Assembly: GCF_014522265.1 (NCBI RefSeq)
Contig: NZ_CP017024.1
Coordinates: forward strand, 62,001-126,000
Source of the DNA: Pseudomonas oryzihabitans
Lineage (GTDB): Bacteria; Pseudomonadota; Gammaproteobacteria; Pseudomonadales; Pseudomonadaceae
Length of the DNA stretch: 64,000 bases
Direction: 5' to 3'
The position numbers and the translations under genes are program-made. Below the pieces are notes generated by a model. That model saw nothing but the letters and a program-made list of their open reading frames with translations. It was not told the DNA's origin and did not search any database. Each line of letters opens with the position of its first letter. Positions within the stretch are counted from its first letter, which is position 1. Of this stretch, positions 9,868-18,407 are shown one piece after another.

Positions 9868-10743
9868 CTACGGGGTGAACTCCGCTAACAGGAATTCCAC
9901 GAAGCTCCTCACCGTCACCGACCGCCATCTTGTCTGGGGATAGAGCGCGGTCAAGGGGCGGGTGAGTTCCTGGCCTTGGAAGAGGCGGACCAGATTGCCG
10001 GCGGCGACGTCGTCCTGCAGCAGGAAGGCCGGCTGCAGGATGATGCCGAGGCCCTGCAAGGCAGCCAGGCGCAGGGCGGGGCCGTTGCTGAGGTGCAGGC
10101 GGCCGGGTGGCAGCGGGCCGAAGTTGGTGCCGGTCTGGGCGCGCCACTGGCTCAATGCGCGAGGGTCCATGCCGAGGCAGTCGTGGGCGTCCAGATCGGC
10201 CAGTCGCTCGGGGGTGCCGCGTTGGGCGAGATAGCCGGGCGCGGCGCAGCACCACATCACATAGGGCGCCAGGGGGCGCGCCACCAGGGAGGAATCGGCC
10301 AGCTCGCCGATGCGGATGGCGATGTCGATGCCCTCCTCCACCAGATCCTGTACCCGGTCACTCAGCACCAGATCGAGGGTGACCTGGGGCTGCCGCGCCA
10401 GATAGTCGCCCAGCCGAGGCGTAAGGCCGTAGGTGCCGAAAGACACCGGCGCCGACACGCGCAGGGTGCCGGCGGGCGCCAAGCGCTGGGTTTCGGCCTG
10501 GCGGTCAGTGTCGGCGACCAGGGCGAGGATCTCGCGGCAGCGGGCGTAGTAGCCCTCGCCAAAGGCGGTCAGGCGCTGGCGCCGGGTGGTGCGCACCAGC
10601 AGTTGCAGACCCAGGCGCCTTTCCAGGCCGCGCAGGTGATTGCCGGCCATGGTCGGCGAGATGCCCTGGGCCTGAGCCGCAGCGGCCAGACTGCCGCGCT
10701 CCACCACGGCAACGAACACCTGCATGCTGTCGAGCAGATCCAT
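9868..10743 (-). CDS. LysR-family transcriptional regulator
   Basis: 291 aa. The N-terminal winged HTH is typical (SMQVFVAVVERGSLAAAAQAQGISPTMAGNHLRGLERRLG), followed by a PBP2-fold effector domain of the single-domain-oxidoreductase-regulating subclass (APVSFGTYGLTPRLGDYL, DIAIRIGEL). It is divergent from the SDR gene at 10920 with a 176-bp gap, the usual arrangement when a LysR protein controls its neighbour. Its stop abuts the RAYT-associated repeat. Confidence 0.93.
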   Translation of the reverse strand: MDLLDSMQVFVAVVERGSLAAAAQAQGISPTMAGNHLRGLERRLGLQLLVRTTRRQRLTAFGEGYYARCREILALVADTDRQAETQRLAPAGTLRVSAPVSFGTYGLTPRLGDYLARQPQVTLDLVLSDRVQDLVEEGIDIAIRIGELADSSLVARPLAPYVMWCCAAPGYLAQRGTPERLADLDAHDCLGMDPRALSQWRAQTGTNFGPLPPGRLHLSNGPALRLAALQGLGIILQPAFLLQDDVAAGNLVRLFQGQELTRPLTALYPQTRWRSVTVRSFVEFLLAEFTP

Positions 10744-10865
10744 TCAACACTCCTGTTAAGTAATTCCTACACCTAGGTGGCGTTTATCTCATTTGGGTGA
10801 TGGGTGAGGCTAGTGGTGTGGGTGAGGTGGCGGAGTGTTGGACTTCGCTGCGCTCGGCCAACCGC

Positions 10866-10891
10866 GTGGAAAAGGCTGCGCCGTTTTCCAC
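10866..10891. repeat. Solo REP hairpin between lysR and the SDR gene
   Basis: GTGGAAAA (10866-10873) / TTTTCCAC (10884-10891) followed by CCTACG, the same family as the RAYT-flanking units. It sits inside the divergent promoter region about 30 bp before the SDR start. Confidence 0.75.
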
Positions 10892-10919
10892 CCTACGACC
10901 CTGAAGTGGAGAATCGATC

Positions 10920-11678
10920 ATGGATCTGCAACTGCACGGCCGTACCGCCCTGGTGACCGGCGCCAGCATGGGCATAGGCACTGGCATCGCCCGCATCCTG
11001 GCGGCCGAAGGCGTTCGGCTGGCGATCACCGCGCGGCGGCGGGACGCCCTGGAGGACCTGGCCGAGGAGATTGCCGCGGCGGGTCATGCCCGGCCGCTGG
11101 TGATCGTGGCGGATATCACCGACGCCGAAGATGTCCAGCGTCTGGCGCGGGAAGCCGAGGACGGGCTGGGCCGGGTGGACATCCTGGTCAATAACGCCGG
11201 CGGCACACGACCGCTTTCAGTGACGGCGGACGATGTGGCCTGGGACGAAGCCTGGAATCTCAACTTCACCGCGACCCGCCGCCTGACCCAGGCGCTGCTG
11301 GGTGGAATGCGCGAAAGGCGTTGGGGACGCATCGTCAATTTCAGCGGCAGCATGGAGCCACGGGACGTGAACGGCGCCGGGACGGCCAAGGCGGCGATCC
11401 AGTTCTGGTCCAAGGGGCTGGCGAGTCAGCTGGCGGCCGAGGGCATCACGGTCAACACCATCGCCCCGGGGCGGATCAATTCCGAGCAGATCCTGCAGCG
11501 GCTGCATCCGACGCCCGAGGCGCGCCAGGCCTTTATCGCCCGGCACATTCCCATCGGCTATTTCGGCGAGCCGGAAGACGTGGGCCAGGTGGTGGCCTTT
11601 CTCGCCTCACCGCTGGCGCGCTACCTCACCGGCGATGTGATCGCGGTGGATGGCGGGATGCATGCCCATGCCCACTAA
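10920..11678 (+). CDS. SDR-family protein lacking the catalytic tyrosine
   Basis: 252-aa Rossmann-fold short-chain dehydrogenase/reductase. The cofactor loop TGASMGIG (residues 13-20), NNAG (91-94), the Asn in NLNFT, and the C-terminal TVNTIAPGRI signature are all present. Basic residues after strand 2 (TARRRD) suggest NADP(H). The YxxxK active site is altered: the sequence reads NGAGTAK, so Lys157 is kept but the Tyr position is Ala153, and the Ser-to-Lys distance is about two residues short. A classical ketone/alcohol reaction is therefore doubtful. The substrate is unknown. Probably controlled by the divergent LysR gene. Confidence 0.88.
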   Translation: MDLQLHGRTALVTGASMGIGTGIARILAAEGVRLAITARRRDALEDLAEEIAAAGHARPLVIVADITDAEDVQRLAREAEDGLGRVDILVNNAGGTRPLSVTADDVAWDEAWNLNFTATRRLTQALLGGMRERRWGRIVNFSGSMEPRDVNGAGTAKAAIQFWSKGLASQLAAEGITVNTIAPGRINSEQILQRLHPTPEARQAFIARHIPIGYFGEPEDVGQVVAFLASPLARYLTGDVIAVDGGMHAHAH

Positions 11679-11684
11679 CACCCT

Positions 11685-12428
11685 CTAGCGCCTGACGCAG
11701 ACAAACAGCGCATTGCCCGCCTCGCCGGCCCAGGGTTCGATGCGCTGGTAGTCGTGCTCCAGCATCTGCACCTCGAAGTGCGGCTCCAGCAGGGCCAGCA
11801 ATTCGGGGAAGTCCACCGCCACCATGGGGTGCTCGTCCTGCCAGGTCTGCTGCGCGCCGGCGTGGCGGCGTTCGATGCGCAGGCGGAGTTGCTGGTGTTC
11901 GCCCTCGCCCGGGTAGTGCCAGGCGGAGGCGAAGCTGAAGTGGCCATCGGCCCGTTCGACGCTGTGGCCGACGCTGGAGGCATTGTCGATACGGCGCTTG
12001 TCGACGGCGTTGAAGCAGAACAGGCCGCCGGGGGTCAGGGCCGCCCGGACCTGCGTCAGGCACGCCTGGAGCCGGGCAAGGCTGCCGCTGTAGTGCAGGG
12101 AGTAGAGAAAGCAGGTGATCAGGTCGACCGGCTGGTCCAGCTCGAAAGCGCACATGTCCTGGCAGGAGAAGTCCGCCTCGGGGCAGCGCAGCGCGGCCTG
12201 GGCCAGCATCGGCGGATTGAGGTCCAGCCCGCCGCTCTGGAAACCGGCATCGAGGAAATGCCGCACATGGGGACCGGTGCCGCAGGCGAGGTCGAGATGA
12301 CGGCTGCCACCGTTGCCGAACAGTCGCTGCAGGCGCAGCACCGCCTGGCTCTGGGCCCGGTAGTCGATGTCGGCGCAGAGCAGGTCGTAGTAGGCCGACA
12401 GGTCGGTGTAGAGGGCGGTGGCGGACAT
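11685..12428 (-). CDS. Class I SAM-dependent methyltransferase
   Basis: 247 aa. Motif I is clear (HLDLACGTGPHVRHFLDAGF, followed by GLDLNPPMLAQA), with a motif-II-like region FSCQDMCAFELDQPVDLITC and post-motif FNAVDK. The domain order and length fit the Methyltransf_25 type of small-molecule methyltransferases. The C-terminal half is variable and gives no hint of substrate. Its stop lies 6 bp after the convergent SDR stop. Confidence 0.85.
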   Translation of the reverse strand: MSATALYTDLSAYYDLLCADIDYRAQSQAVLRLQRLFGNGGSRHLDLACGTGPHVRHFLDAGFQSGGLDLNPPMLAQAALRCPEADFSCQDMCAFELDQPVDLITCFLYSLHYSGSLARLQACLTQVRAALTPGGLFCFNAVDKRRIDNASSVGHSVERADGHFSFASAWHYPGEGEHQQLRLRIERRHAGAQQTWQDEHPMVAVDFPELLALLEPHFEVQMLEHDYQRIEPWAGEAGNALFVCVRR

Positions 12429-12493
12429 CGCAGGGGCTCGGGGCTGGAGACGCGGGCGCGCATCTTAGTCGGTTTCTACACGCTTCGACGCCT

Positions 12494-12499
12494 TATACT
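12494..12499 (+). promoter_or_regulatory. Possible -10 box for the SPOUT methyltransferase gene
   Basis: TATACT 27 bp upstream of the GTG start at 12526. The -35 region is weak, so this is tentative. Confidence 0.35.
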
Positions 12500-12525
12500 G
12501 GCGGTTTTCCCGAGAGTCCCCTGAC

Positions 12526-12993
12526 GTGAGCAACAAGAGATACGCCTGCATCGGCCTGAGCAACCCCAAGTCGCCGTCCAACGTCGGGTCCATCATGAGG
12601 GCGGCGGGTTGCTATGGGGTGGCCTCGGTGTTCTATACCGGCACCCGCTACGACCGCGCCAAGGACTTCGTCACCGATACCAAGAAGGTCCATCAGGACA
12701 TCCCGCTGATCAACATCGACGACCTGCGCCGCATCCTGCCGCTGGGGTGCGTGCCGGTGGCGGTTGAGCTGGTCGACGGCGCCCGGCCGCTGCCCGAATA
12801 CACCCATCCCGATCGCGCCCTCTATCTGTTCGGCTCGGAGGACGGTTCGCTGAGCCAGGAGCTGCGCGACTGGTGCGAGGACGTGGTGTACATCCCCACC
12901 CAGGGCTGCATGAATCTGGCGGCCACGGTCAATGTGGTGCTCTATGACCGCCTGGCGAAGGGCAATAACACCCGCTCCGGTCCGCTGTTTTAA
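12526..12993 (+). CDS. SPOUT-family RNA 2'-O-methyltransferase (TrmH/SpoU type)
   Basis: 155 aa, starting with GTG at 12526 (MSNKRYACIGLSNPK). All three SpoU motifs are visible: NPKSPSNVGSIMRAAGCYG (motif 1, N-x-G-x-x-x-R), LFGSEDGSLS (motif 2) and CMNLAATVNVVLYD (motif 3, the knot). Length matches the short, single-domain TrmH-like enzymes that methylate tRNA. The exact target nucleotide cannot be told from sequence. The stop codon overlaps the stop of the convergent IclR gene. Confidence 0.92.
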   Translation: MSNKRYACIGLSNPKSPSNVGSIMRAAGCYGVASVFYTGTRYDRAKDFVTDTKKVHQDIPLINIDDLRRILPLGCVPVAVELVDGARPLPEYTHPDRALYLFGSEDGSLSQELRDWCEDVVYIPTQGCMNLAATVNVVLYDRLAKGNNTRSGPLF

Positions 12994-13820
12994 CCAAACC
13001 CCTGGGTCGGCCGGCGCAAGACCGGATCGAAGGGGTTGATGCGCGCGGCGATCACCCCGGCTTCGCGGCGGAGCAGTTCGATCACCGTGGGCAGGCGCTG
13101 GGGGTTGAGGCGTTCGCTCAGGGTGCCCACGCTCAGCGCCGCCACCGCCCGGCCATTGCGGTCGAGGATGGGCACGGCGAGGCCCGCCATGCCGGCCAGC
13201 ACCCCGGTGTTGCGCGCGGCATAGCCCTGCTGGCGGACGTTGTCGATCTCGGCGCGCAGCAGCACTTCATCGTAATGATGGGCATCGCGCAGCCGCGGCA
13301 GGTTGTAGCGGATCACCTCGTCGCGTTCTTCCTCGGGCAGGAAGGCCAGGATCGCCAGGGCGCCCTGGCCGCCGCCCAGCGGCACGCGACCGCCGATGTC
13401 GCCGGTGAAGGTGCGGATCGGATAGGGCCCCTCGCTGCGATCCAGGCACATGGCGTCGAAGCCGCTGCGCGCCAGCAGGAACAGTGAGTCGCCCAGGGAC
13501 GCCGACAGCCGCAGCAGACTCGGCCGCGCCAGGTCGCGCAGGTTGCCGACATGGCCGGCGCGGGCCGCCAGGGCGAAGAAATCCAGGCTCAGGCGGTATC
13601 TCTTGCTACGGGCGCACTGCTCGACCATGCCCTCTTCCACCAGGCCACGCAGCAGCCGGTGGGTGGTGGGTTGCGACAGGCCGACGCGCTCGGCCAGGCG
13701 GGTGACCTTTTCCCCCTCGGGATCACCCTCACCCAGGGCGCGCACCACGGCGAACACCCGGCTGATGGCGCCAACACCTACCTCACCTGCCGCTGTCTTT
13801 CTTTCACTGGAATCTTCCAT
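12990..13820 (-). CDS. IclR-family transcriptional regulator
   Basis: 276 aa. An N-terminal winged HTH (VTRLAERVGLSQPTTHRLLRGLVEEGMVEQ) is followed by the IclR effector domain (GDSLFLLARSGFDAMCLDR, PLGGGQGALAILAFLPEEE, YAARNTGVLAGMAGLAVPI). It is divergent from the ABC-transporter operon at 14060 and is the likely regulator of that operon. Two similar pseudo-palindromes lie between the two start codons. Convergent stop codons with the SPOUT gene share three bases. Confidence 0.93.
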   Translation of the reverse strand: MEDSSERKTAAGEVGVGAISRVFAVVRALGEGDPEGEKVTRLAERVGLSQPTTHRLLRGLVEEGMVEQCARSKRYRLSLDFFALAARAGHVGNLRDLARPSLLRLSASLGDSLFLLARSGFDAMCLDRSEGPYPIRTFTGDIGGRVPLGGGQGALAILAFLPEEERDEVIRYNLPRLRDAHHYDEVLLRAEIDNVRQQGYAARNTGVLAGMAGLAVPILDRNGRAVAALSVGTLSERLNPQRLPTVIELLRREAGVIAARINPFDPVLRRPTQGFG

Positions 13821-13838
13821 CTACCGCGCTCCAAAATA

Positions 13839-13883
13839 TTCCACTGAGTGAATAAATCTAAAAAAAGAGTTCATTCAGTGAAA
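13839..13883. promoter_or_regulatory. Paired IclR-type operator between iclR and the ABC operon
   Basis: Read on the minus strand, 13839-13852 is TTCACTCAGTGGAA. On the plus strand 13870-13883 is TTCATTCAGTGAAA. These are two nearly identical (12 of 14), inverted, imperfect palindromes in an AT-rich patch 19 bp from the iclR start, as expected for an IclR operator. Assignment to this IclR protein is inference from position. Confidence 0.5.
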
Positions 13884-14059
13884 AACCCGCTTGTCCCGCA
13901 TCCTAGGTCGCCCTTACCTTCAGGTCCATAGGGCGATACTCACAATCACCGGACGCCGCCAATCGAGCGAGCGCCAACGTCCCAGATCCAGGCTGTCTTT
14001 CGCCCTGCCAAAACCTTGCCCACCTCTCCCGTGGGCGCGACCGGAGGAGCATTGCGGCC

Positions 14060-15079
14060 ATGGCTTTCCTGACTCTCGACAATCTCAGCAAGCGCTACGG
14101 CGACAGCTACGCGGTGGCCGGTTCGACCCTGGCCATCGAGCGCGGCGAATTCGTCTCCCTGCTCGGCCCCTCCGGCTGCGGCAAGACCACCACCCTGCAG
14201 ATGATCGCTGGCTTCGTCGACGTCAGCAGCGGGCGCATCCTACTCGACGGCCAGGACATCACCCACGCCAAGCCGGTCAGTCGCGGCCTCGGGGTGGTCT
14301 TCCAGAGCTATGCGCTATTCCCCCACATGACGGTGCGCGACAACGTCGCCTTCGGCCTGCGCATGCGCAAGGTGGCGGGCGCCGAGCTGGCGCGCCGCGT
14401 CGAGGAAGCCCTGGGCCTGGTGCACCTGGGCCAGCACGCCGAGCGCTATCCGCGCGAACTTTCCGGTGGCCAGCGCCAGCGGGTCGCCCTGGCCAGAGCG
14501 CTGGTGATAGCACCCCCGGTGCTGCTGCTGGACGAGCCGCTGTCCAACCTGGACGCCCATCTGCGCGAAGAGATGCAGTTCGAGATCCGCCGCATCCAGC
14601 GCGAGGTGGGCATCACCACCCTGATGGTGACCCACGACCAGTCCGAGGCGCTGTCCATCAGCGACCGGGTGGTGGTGATGGAGGCCGGGCGCATCACCCA
14701 GGTGGATGCGCCCTATCGGCTCTACGAACATCCGCGCAACAGATTCATCTCCGACTTCGTCGGCAAGGCCAATCTGCTGCCCGGCAGCCTGGATGCCCAG
14801 GGTCGGCCACAGGTCACCGCGGGCGGCGCCCTGGCGATCTCGCTGCGGCCGGAAAAGATCGAGTTGCGCCCCGCCGGAGAGGGGCGTCTGCAAGGGCGGG
14901 TGCTGACCCGTTTCTTCCTCGGCAGCCAGTGGCTGTATCGCCTGGAGACGGCGCTGGGCGAGGTGTCGGTGCTGCGCAGCAACGATGGGCTGCCGCCGCT
15001 GGACGAAGGGCAGCGCGTCGGGCTGCACTGGGACGACGGTCTGCTGCGCCGACTGGAAGCCGCGGAGGCCGCGGCATGA
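14060..15079 (+). CDS. ABC transporter ATP-binding protein (polyamine/opine-type, PotA-like)
   Basis: 339 aa. Walker A GPSGCGKT (residues 36-43), Q-loop VVFQSYALFPHMT, signature LSGGQRQR, Walker B VLLLDEPLSNLDAHL and the His switch VTHDQSEAL are all intact. A C-terminal TOBE-type domain (ISLRPEKIEL...) is typical of the spermidine/putrescine/iron importer family. First gene of an operon; its TGA overlaps the ATG of the first permease (ATGA). GGAGGAG lies 11 nt before the start. Confidence 0.93.
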   Translation: MAFLTLDNLSKRYGDSYAVAGSTLAIERGEFVSLLGPSGCGKTTTLQMIAGFVDVSSGRILLDGQDITHAKPVSRGLGVVFQSYALFPHMTVRDNVAFGLRMRKVAGAELARRVEEALGLVHLGQHAERYPRELSGGQRQRVALARALVIAPPVLLLDEPLSNLDAHLREEMQFEIRRIQREVGITTLMVTHDQSEALSISDRVVVMEAGRITQVDAPYRLYEHPRNRFISDFVGKANLLPGSLDAQGRPQVTAGGALAISLRPEKIELRPAGEGRLQGRVLTRFFLGSQWLYRLETALGEVSVLRSNDGLPPLDEGQRVGLHWDDGLLRRLEAAEAAA

Positions 15080-15942
15080 GCACCCTGCTGCGCGGCACCG
15101 GTCGCGCCTATCTGCTCAGCGCCCCGGCCCTGGTGCTGTTCGCCGGACTGCTGCTGGCGCCCCTGGCGCTGACCCTGGCGCTGTCCTTCAACGTCTTCGA
15201 CTACGAGACCGGAATCAAGGAAGGCAGCTACACCCTGGCCCACTACCTGAGCCTGCTGGGCGATCCCTACTTCTACGAGATCTTCCTGCGCACCTTCTGG
15301 ATCAGCGCCCTGGTCACCCTGCTCTGCGTGCTGATCGGGGTGCCGGAGGCCATCGTCCTCAGTCGCATGGGCGCGCCCTGGCGCTCGATCTTCCTGATCC
15401 TGGTACTGACGCCGCTGTTGATCTCGGTGGTGGTGCGCGCCTTTGGCTGGAGTCTGCTGCTGGGCGCCGACGGCCTGGTCAACCAGGCCATCGTGGCCCT
15501 GGGCGGGCGGCCGCTGAAGCTACTCTACACGCCCTTCGCGGTGATCGTCGGCCTGGTCCACGTGATGCTGCCCTTCATGATCATCCCGGTCTGGACCTCG
15601 CTGCAAAAGCTCGATCCCGCCGCCGAGCAGGCCGCGCTGTCCCTGGGCGCCAGTCACCTGACGGTGCTGCGGCGCATCGTGCTGCCCCAGGTGATGCCCG
15701 GGGTGCTGTCGGGGACGCTGATCGTCTTCGGCCTGGCCGCCAGCTCCTTCGCCATTCCCGGCCTGCTCGGCGGACGCCGCTTGAAGATGGTCGCCACCCT
15801 GATCTACGACCAGTACCTGGCGGAACTCAACTGGCCGATGGGCGCCACCCTGGCGGTGGCCCTGCTGCTGCTCAACCTGCTGGTGATGCTGGGCTGGAAT
15901 CGCCTGGTGGAACGCCGCTACAAACGTGCCCTGGGAGTCTGA
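15076..15942 (+). CDS. ABC transporter permease 1 (PotB-like)
   Basis: 288 aa, start ATG 15076 overlapping the ATPase stop. About six membrane helices, starting with YLLSAPALVLFAGLLLAPLALTLALS-like segments. The EAA coupling motif for the ATPase is seen as EQAALSLGASHLTVLRRIVLP. N-terminal periplasmic loops fit the PotB subfamily. It pairs with the next permease as a heterodimer. Confidence 0.92.
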   Translation: MSTLLRGTGRAYLLSAPALVLFAGLLLAPLALTLALSFNVFDYETGIKEGSYTLAHYLSLLGDPYFYEIFLRTFWISALVTLLCVLIGVPEAIVLSRMGAPWRSIFLILVLTPLLISVVVRAFGWSLLLGADGLVNQAIVALGGRPLKLLYTPFAVIVGLVHVMLPFMIIPVWTSLQKLDPAAEQAALSLGASHLTVLRRIVLPQVMPGVLSGTLIVFGLAASSFAIPGLLGGRRLKMVATLIYDQYLAELNWPMGATLAVALLLLNLLVMLGWNRLVERRYKRALGV

Positions 15943-15946
15943 CCTC

Positions 15947-16741
15947 ATGACCCGCAACGGCCCGCTCGGGCTCGCCTTCCATACCCTGGTGATGATCTTC
16001 ATGCTGGCGCCGCTGGTAGTGGTCTGCCTGGTGGCCTTCACCCCGGAAAACACCCTCAGCCTGCCCACTTCCGGCTTCTCGCTGCGCTGGTTCGCCGCCG
16101 TGTTCGAACGGGCGGACTTCCTCACCGCCTTCTACAACAGCCTGCAGCTGGCGGCGCTGTCGGCCACCCTGGCGACGCTGATCGCGGTGCCGGCAGGGCT
16201 GGCCATCACCCGCTACCGCTTTCCCGGCCAGGGCTTTCTCAACGGCCTGTTCCTCTCGCCGATCATCATCCCGCACCTGGTGCTGGGCGTGGCCATGCTG
16301 CGGCTGTTCGCCCTGCTGGGGGTGAATGGCAGCTTCAGCTGGCTGGTGCTGGCCCACGTGGTGGTGATCACCCCCTATGTGCTGCGCCTGGTGATCGCCG
16401 CCGCCATCGGCATCGACCGCAGCGCCGAGCAGGCCGCCGAGAGCCTGGGCGCCAGTCGCACCACGCTGTTCTGCCGCATCACCCTGCCGATGATCCTGCC
16501 CGGGGTGGCCGGCGGCTGGCTGCTGGCCTTCATCAACAGCTTCGACGAGGTCACCCTGTCGATCTTCGTCACCTCTCCGGCGACCCAGACCCTGCCGGTG
16601 CGGATGTACGTCTACGCCACCGAATCCATCGATCCGATGATGGCGGCGGTGTCGGCCCTGGTGATCGCCCTGACCGCGGCCACCATGATCCTGCTCGACC
16701 GCATCTATGGCCTGGATCGCGTGCTGGTGGGCAAACAATGA
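15947..16741 (+). CDS. ABC transporter permease 2 (PotC-like)
   Basis: 264 aa, ATG 15947 (MTRNGPLG), 4 bp after the previous stop. Six helices and an EAA loop (EQAAESLGASRTTLFCRITLP). A conserved NSFDEVTLSIF stretch near the fifth helix is typical of PotC-type permeases. Its TGA overlaps the ATG of the next gene (16738). Confidence 0.92.
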   Translation: MTRNGPLGLAFHTLVMIFMLAPLVVVCLVAFTPENTLSLPTSGFSLRWFAAVFERADFLTAFYNSLQLAALSATLATLIAVPAGLAITRYRFPGQGFLNGLFLSPIIIPHLVLGVAMLRLFALLGVNGSFSWLVLAHVVVITPYVLRLVIAAAIGIDRSAEQAAESLGASRTTLFCRITLPMILPGVAGGWLLAFINSFDEVTLSIFVTSPATQTLPVRMYVYATESIDPMMAAVSALVIALTAATMILLDRIYGLDRVLVGKQ

Positions 16742-17049
16742 ACAGTCGAGACCCGTCCATGGCACTGCTCAAGCGGGTGGCCGAACGCGACCGCCCGACC
16801 CTGGCCTTCACCCTCGACGGCCAGCCGGCCGAGGGCCTGCAGGGCGACACCCTGCTCACCGCCATCCTCACCCAGAGCGATCACCTGCGCGGCAGCGACT
16901 TCGGCGGCGAACCCCGCGCCGGCTTCTGCCTGATGGGCGCCTGCCAGGACTGCTGGGTACGCCTGGCCGACGGCCGCCGGGTGCGTGCCTGCGCCACCTT
17001 TCTCGAAGCGGGCCAGCAGGTCAGCCGCGATCCAGGGCGGCCGCTGTGA
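16738..17049 (+). CDS. (2Fe-2S)-binding small subunit of a three-part amine/opine dehydrogenase
   Basis: 103 aa, HcnA/OoxA-like. The cluster cysteines have the C-x4-C-x2-C-x12-C pattern (Cys64, 69, 72, 85 in AGFCLMGACQDCW and VRACATF). Such proteins feed electrons between two flavoproteins in opine, D-amino-acid and glycine (HCN synthase) dehydrogenases. It overlaps both neighbours by 4 bp, implying translational coupling and a complex of the three encoded proteins. Confidence 0.88.
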   Translation: MNSRDPSMALLKRVAERDRPTLAFTLDGQPAEGLQGDTLLTAILTQSDHLRGSDFGGEPRAGFCLMGACQDCWVRLADGRRVRACATFLEAGQQVSRDPGRPL

Positions 17050-18407
17050 GCGCCGTCGTGGTGGTGGGCGCCGGGCCGGCGGGCATTCGCGCGGCCCAGA
17101 CCCTGGTCGCCCATGGCCTGGAGCCGGTGCTGCTGGACGAAAGCGCCCGCGGCGGTGGCCAGATCTATCGCCAGCAACCGGGCAATTTCCAGCGTCCGAG
17201 CAAGGCGCTGTACGGCTTCGAAGCGGGCAAGGCCCAGGCGCTGCACGGTGCTTTGACCGAGATGCAGACGACGCTGGACTATCGGCCTGACACCTTGGTG
17301 TGGAATGCCGAGCAAAGCGCCCTGGATACCCTCAGCCAGGGCCGCTATGTCGATCGCCTGGCCTTCGACCAGGTGATCGTCGCCACCGGTGCCACCGACC
17401 GCATCCTGCCGGTGCCGGGCTGGACCCTGCCGGGCGTCTACAGCCTGGGCGCCACCCAGGTGGCGCTCAAGTTCCAGGGCTGCGCCATCGGCAGCCGCCC
17501 GGTGCTGGCCGGTACCGGTCCGCTGCTCTATCTCGTCGCCTATCAATACGCCAAGGCCGGGGCTAAGCCACTGGCGGTGCTGGACAGCGCGCCCTTCCGC
17601 GACCAGGCCGCGGCTACCCCGGCGCTGCTCGGCCAGCCGGCCACCTTCGCCAAAGGGCTCTATTACCGCAGCTGGCTGGCGCTGCATGGCGTGCCCGTGC
17701 ACCAGGGCGCTGAACTCCTTGCCGTCGAAGGCGAGCGCCGGGTGGAAGCCGTGCGCTGGCGCGCCGCCGACGGCGAAGCGCACCGGCTGGAGTGCGATGC
17801 GCTGGGCTTCGGCCAGACGCTGCGCAGCGAGACCCAGCTGGCCGACCTGCTGGGGTGCGACTTCGCCTGGAGTGTTCTCAACCGGGCCTGGTTGCCGGTA
17901 CGGGACAGTGGTGGACGCAGCAGTCAGACCGGGGTCTACCTGGCCGGCGACGGCGCCGGCATCCAGGGCGCCGATGCCGCCGAATTGGCGGGCGAACTGG
18001 CAGCCCTGAGTCTGCTGGAGGATCGTGGCGTGCCGGTGGACAGGGCGCGTATCCAGGCCCTGCAGGCACGCCTGGCGCGCTTCGAGGTCTTTCGCCAGGG
18101 TCTGGAGCGGGCCTTCCCCTTCCCCGCGGACTGGGCGGCCAAGGCGCCGGACGAACTCATGGTCTGTCGCTGCGAACAGGTCAGCGCCGGCGAGATCCGC
18201 GCCGCGGTGGATCAGGGGCACTGGGAGATCAACCGGGTCAAGGCCACCTGCCGGGTCGGCATGGGCCGCTGTCAGGGCCGCATCTGTGGCGCCGCGGCGG
18301 CCGAGCTGATCGCCTGCGCCAGTGGTCGGCCGCTGGACCAGATCGGCCGGTTGCGCGCGCAGGCGCCGATCAAGCCGCTGCCCTTCGGCGTGGAGCTGGC
18401 GCCATGA
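17046..18407 (+). CDS. FAD/NAD(P)-dependent oxidoreductase with C-terminal BFD-like [2Fe-2S] domain
   Basis: 453 aa, GTG start at 17046. FAD site VVVVGAGPAGIRAAQTL at the N-terminus, GGGQIYRQQ, and VATGATDRILPVPGWTLPGV for the second dinucleotide fold. The C-terminal 80 residues carry a four-Cys BFD-like motif (MVCRCEQVSAGEI then TCRVGMGRCQGRIC). Matches the HcnB/OoxA/SoxA-alpha type subunit in size and layout. Acts with the small FeS protein before it and the flavoprotein after it. Confidence 0.9.
   Translation: MSAVVVVGAGPAGIRAAQTLVAHGLEPVLLDESARGGGQIYRQQPGNFQRPSKALYGFEAGKAQALHGALTEMQTTLDYRPDTLVWNAEQSALDTLSQGRYVDRLAFDQVIVATGATDRILPVPGWTLPGVYSLGATQVALKFQGCAIGSRPVLAGTGPLLYLVAYQYAKAGAKPLAVLDSAPFRDQAAATPALLGQPATFAKGLYYRSWLALHGVPVHQGAELLAVEGERRVEAVRWRAADGEAHRLECDALGFGQTLRSETQLADLLGCDFAWSVLNRAWLPVRDSGGRSSQTGVYLAGDGAGIQGADAAELAGELAALSLLEDRGVPVDRARIQALQARLARFEVFRQGLERAFPFPADWAAKAPDELMVCRCEQVSAGEIRAAVDQGHWEINRVKATCRVGMGRCQGRICGAAAAELIACASGRPLDQIGRLRAQAPIKPLPFGVELAP

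Noticed and set aside
13891-15942. A single 683-residue fusion of ABC ATPase and permease in one frame
   Set aside because: The first half of that frame is out of phase with the ATPase (the true ATPase starts at 14060 in another frame). Only the permease part from 15076 is real; the apparent fusion is an accident of frame.
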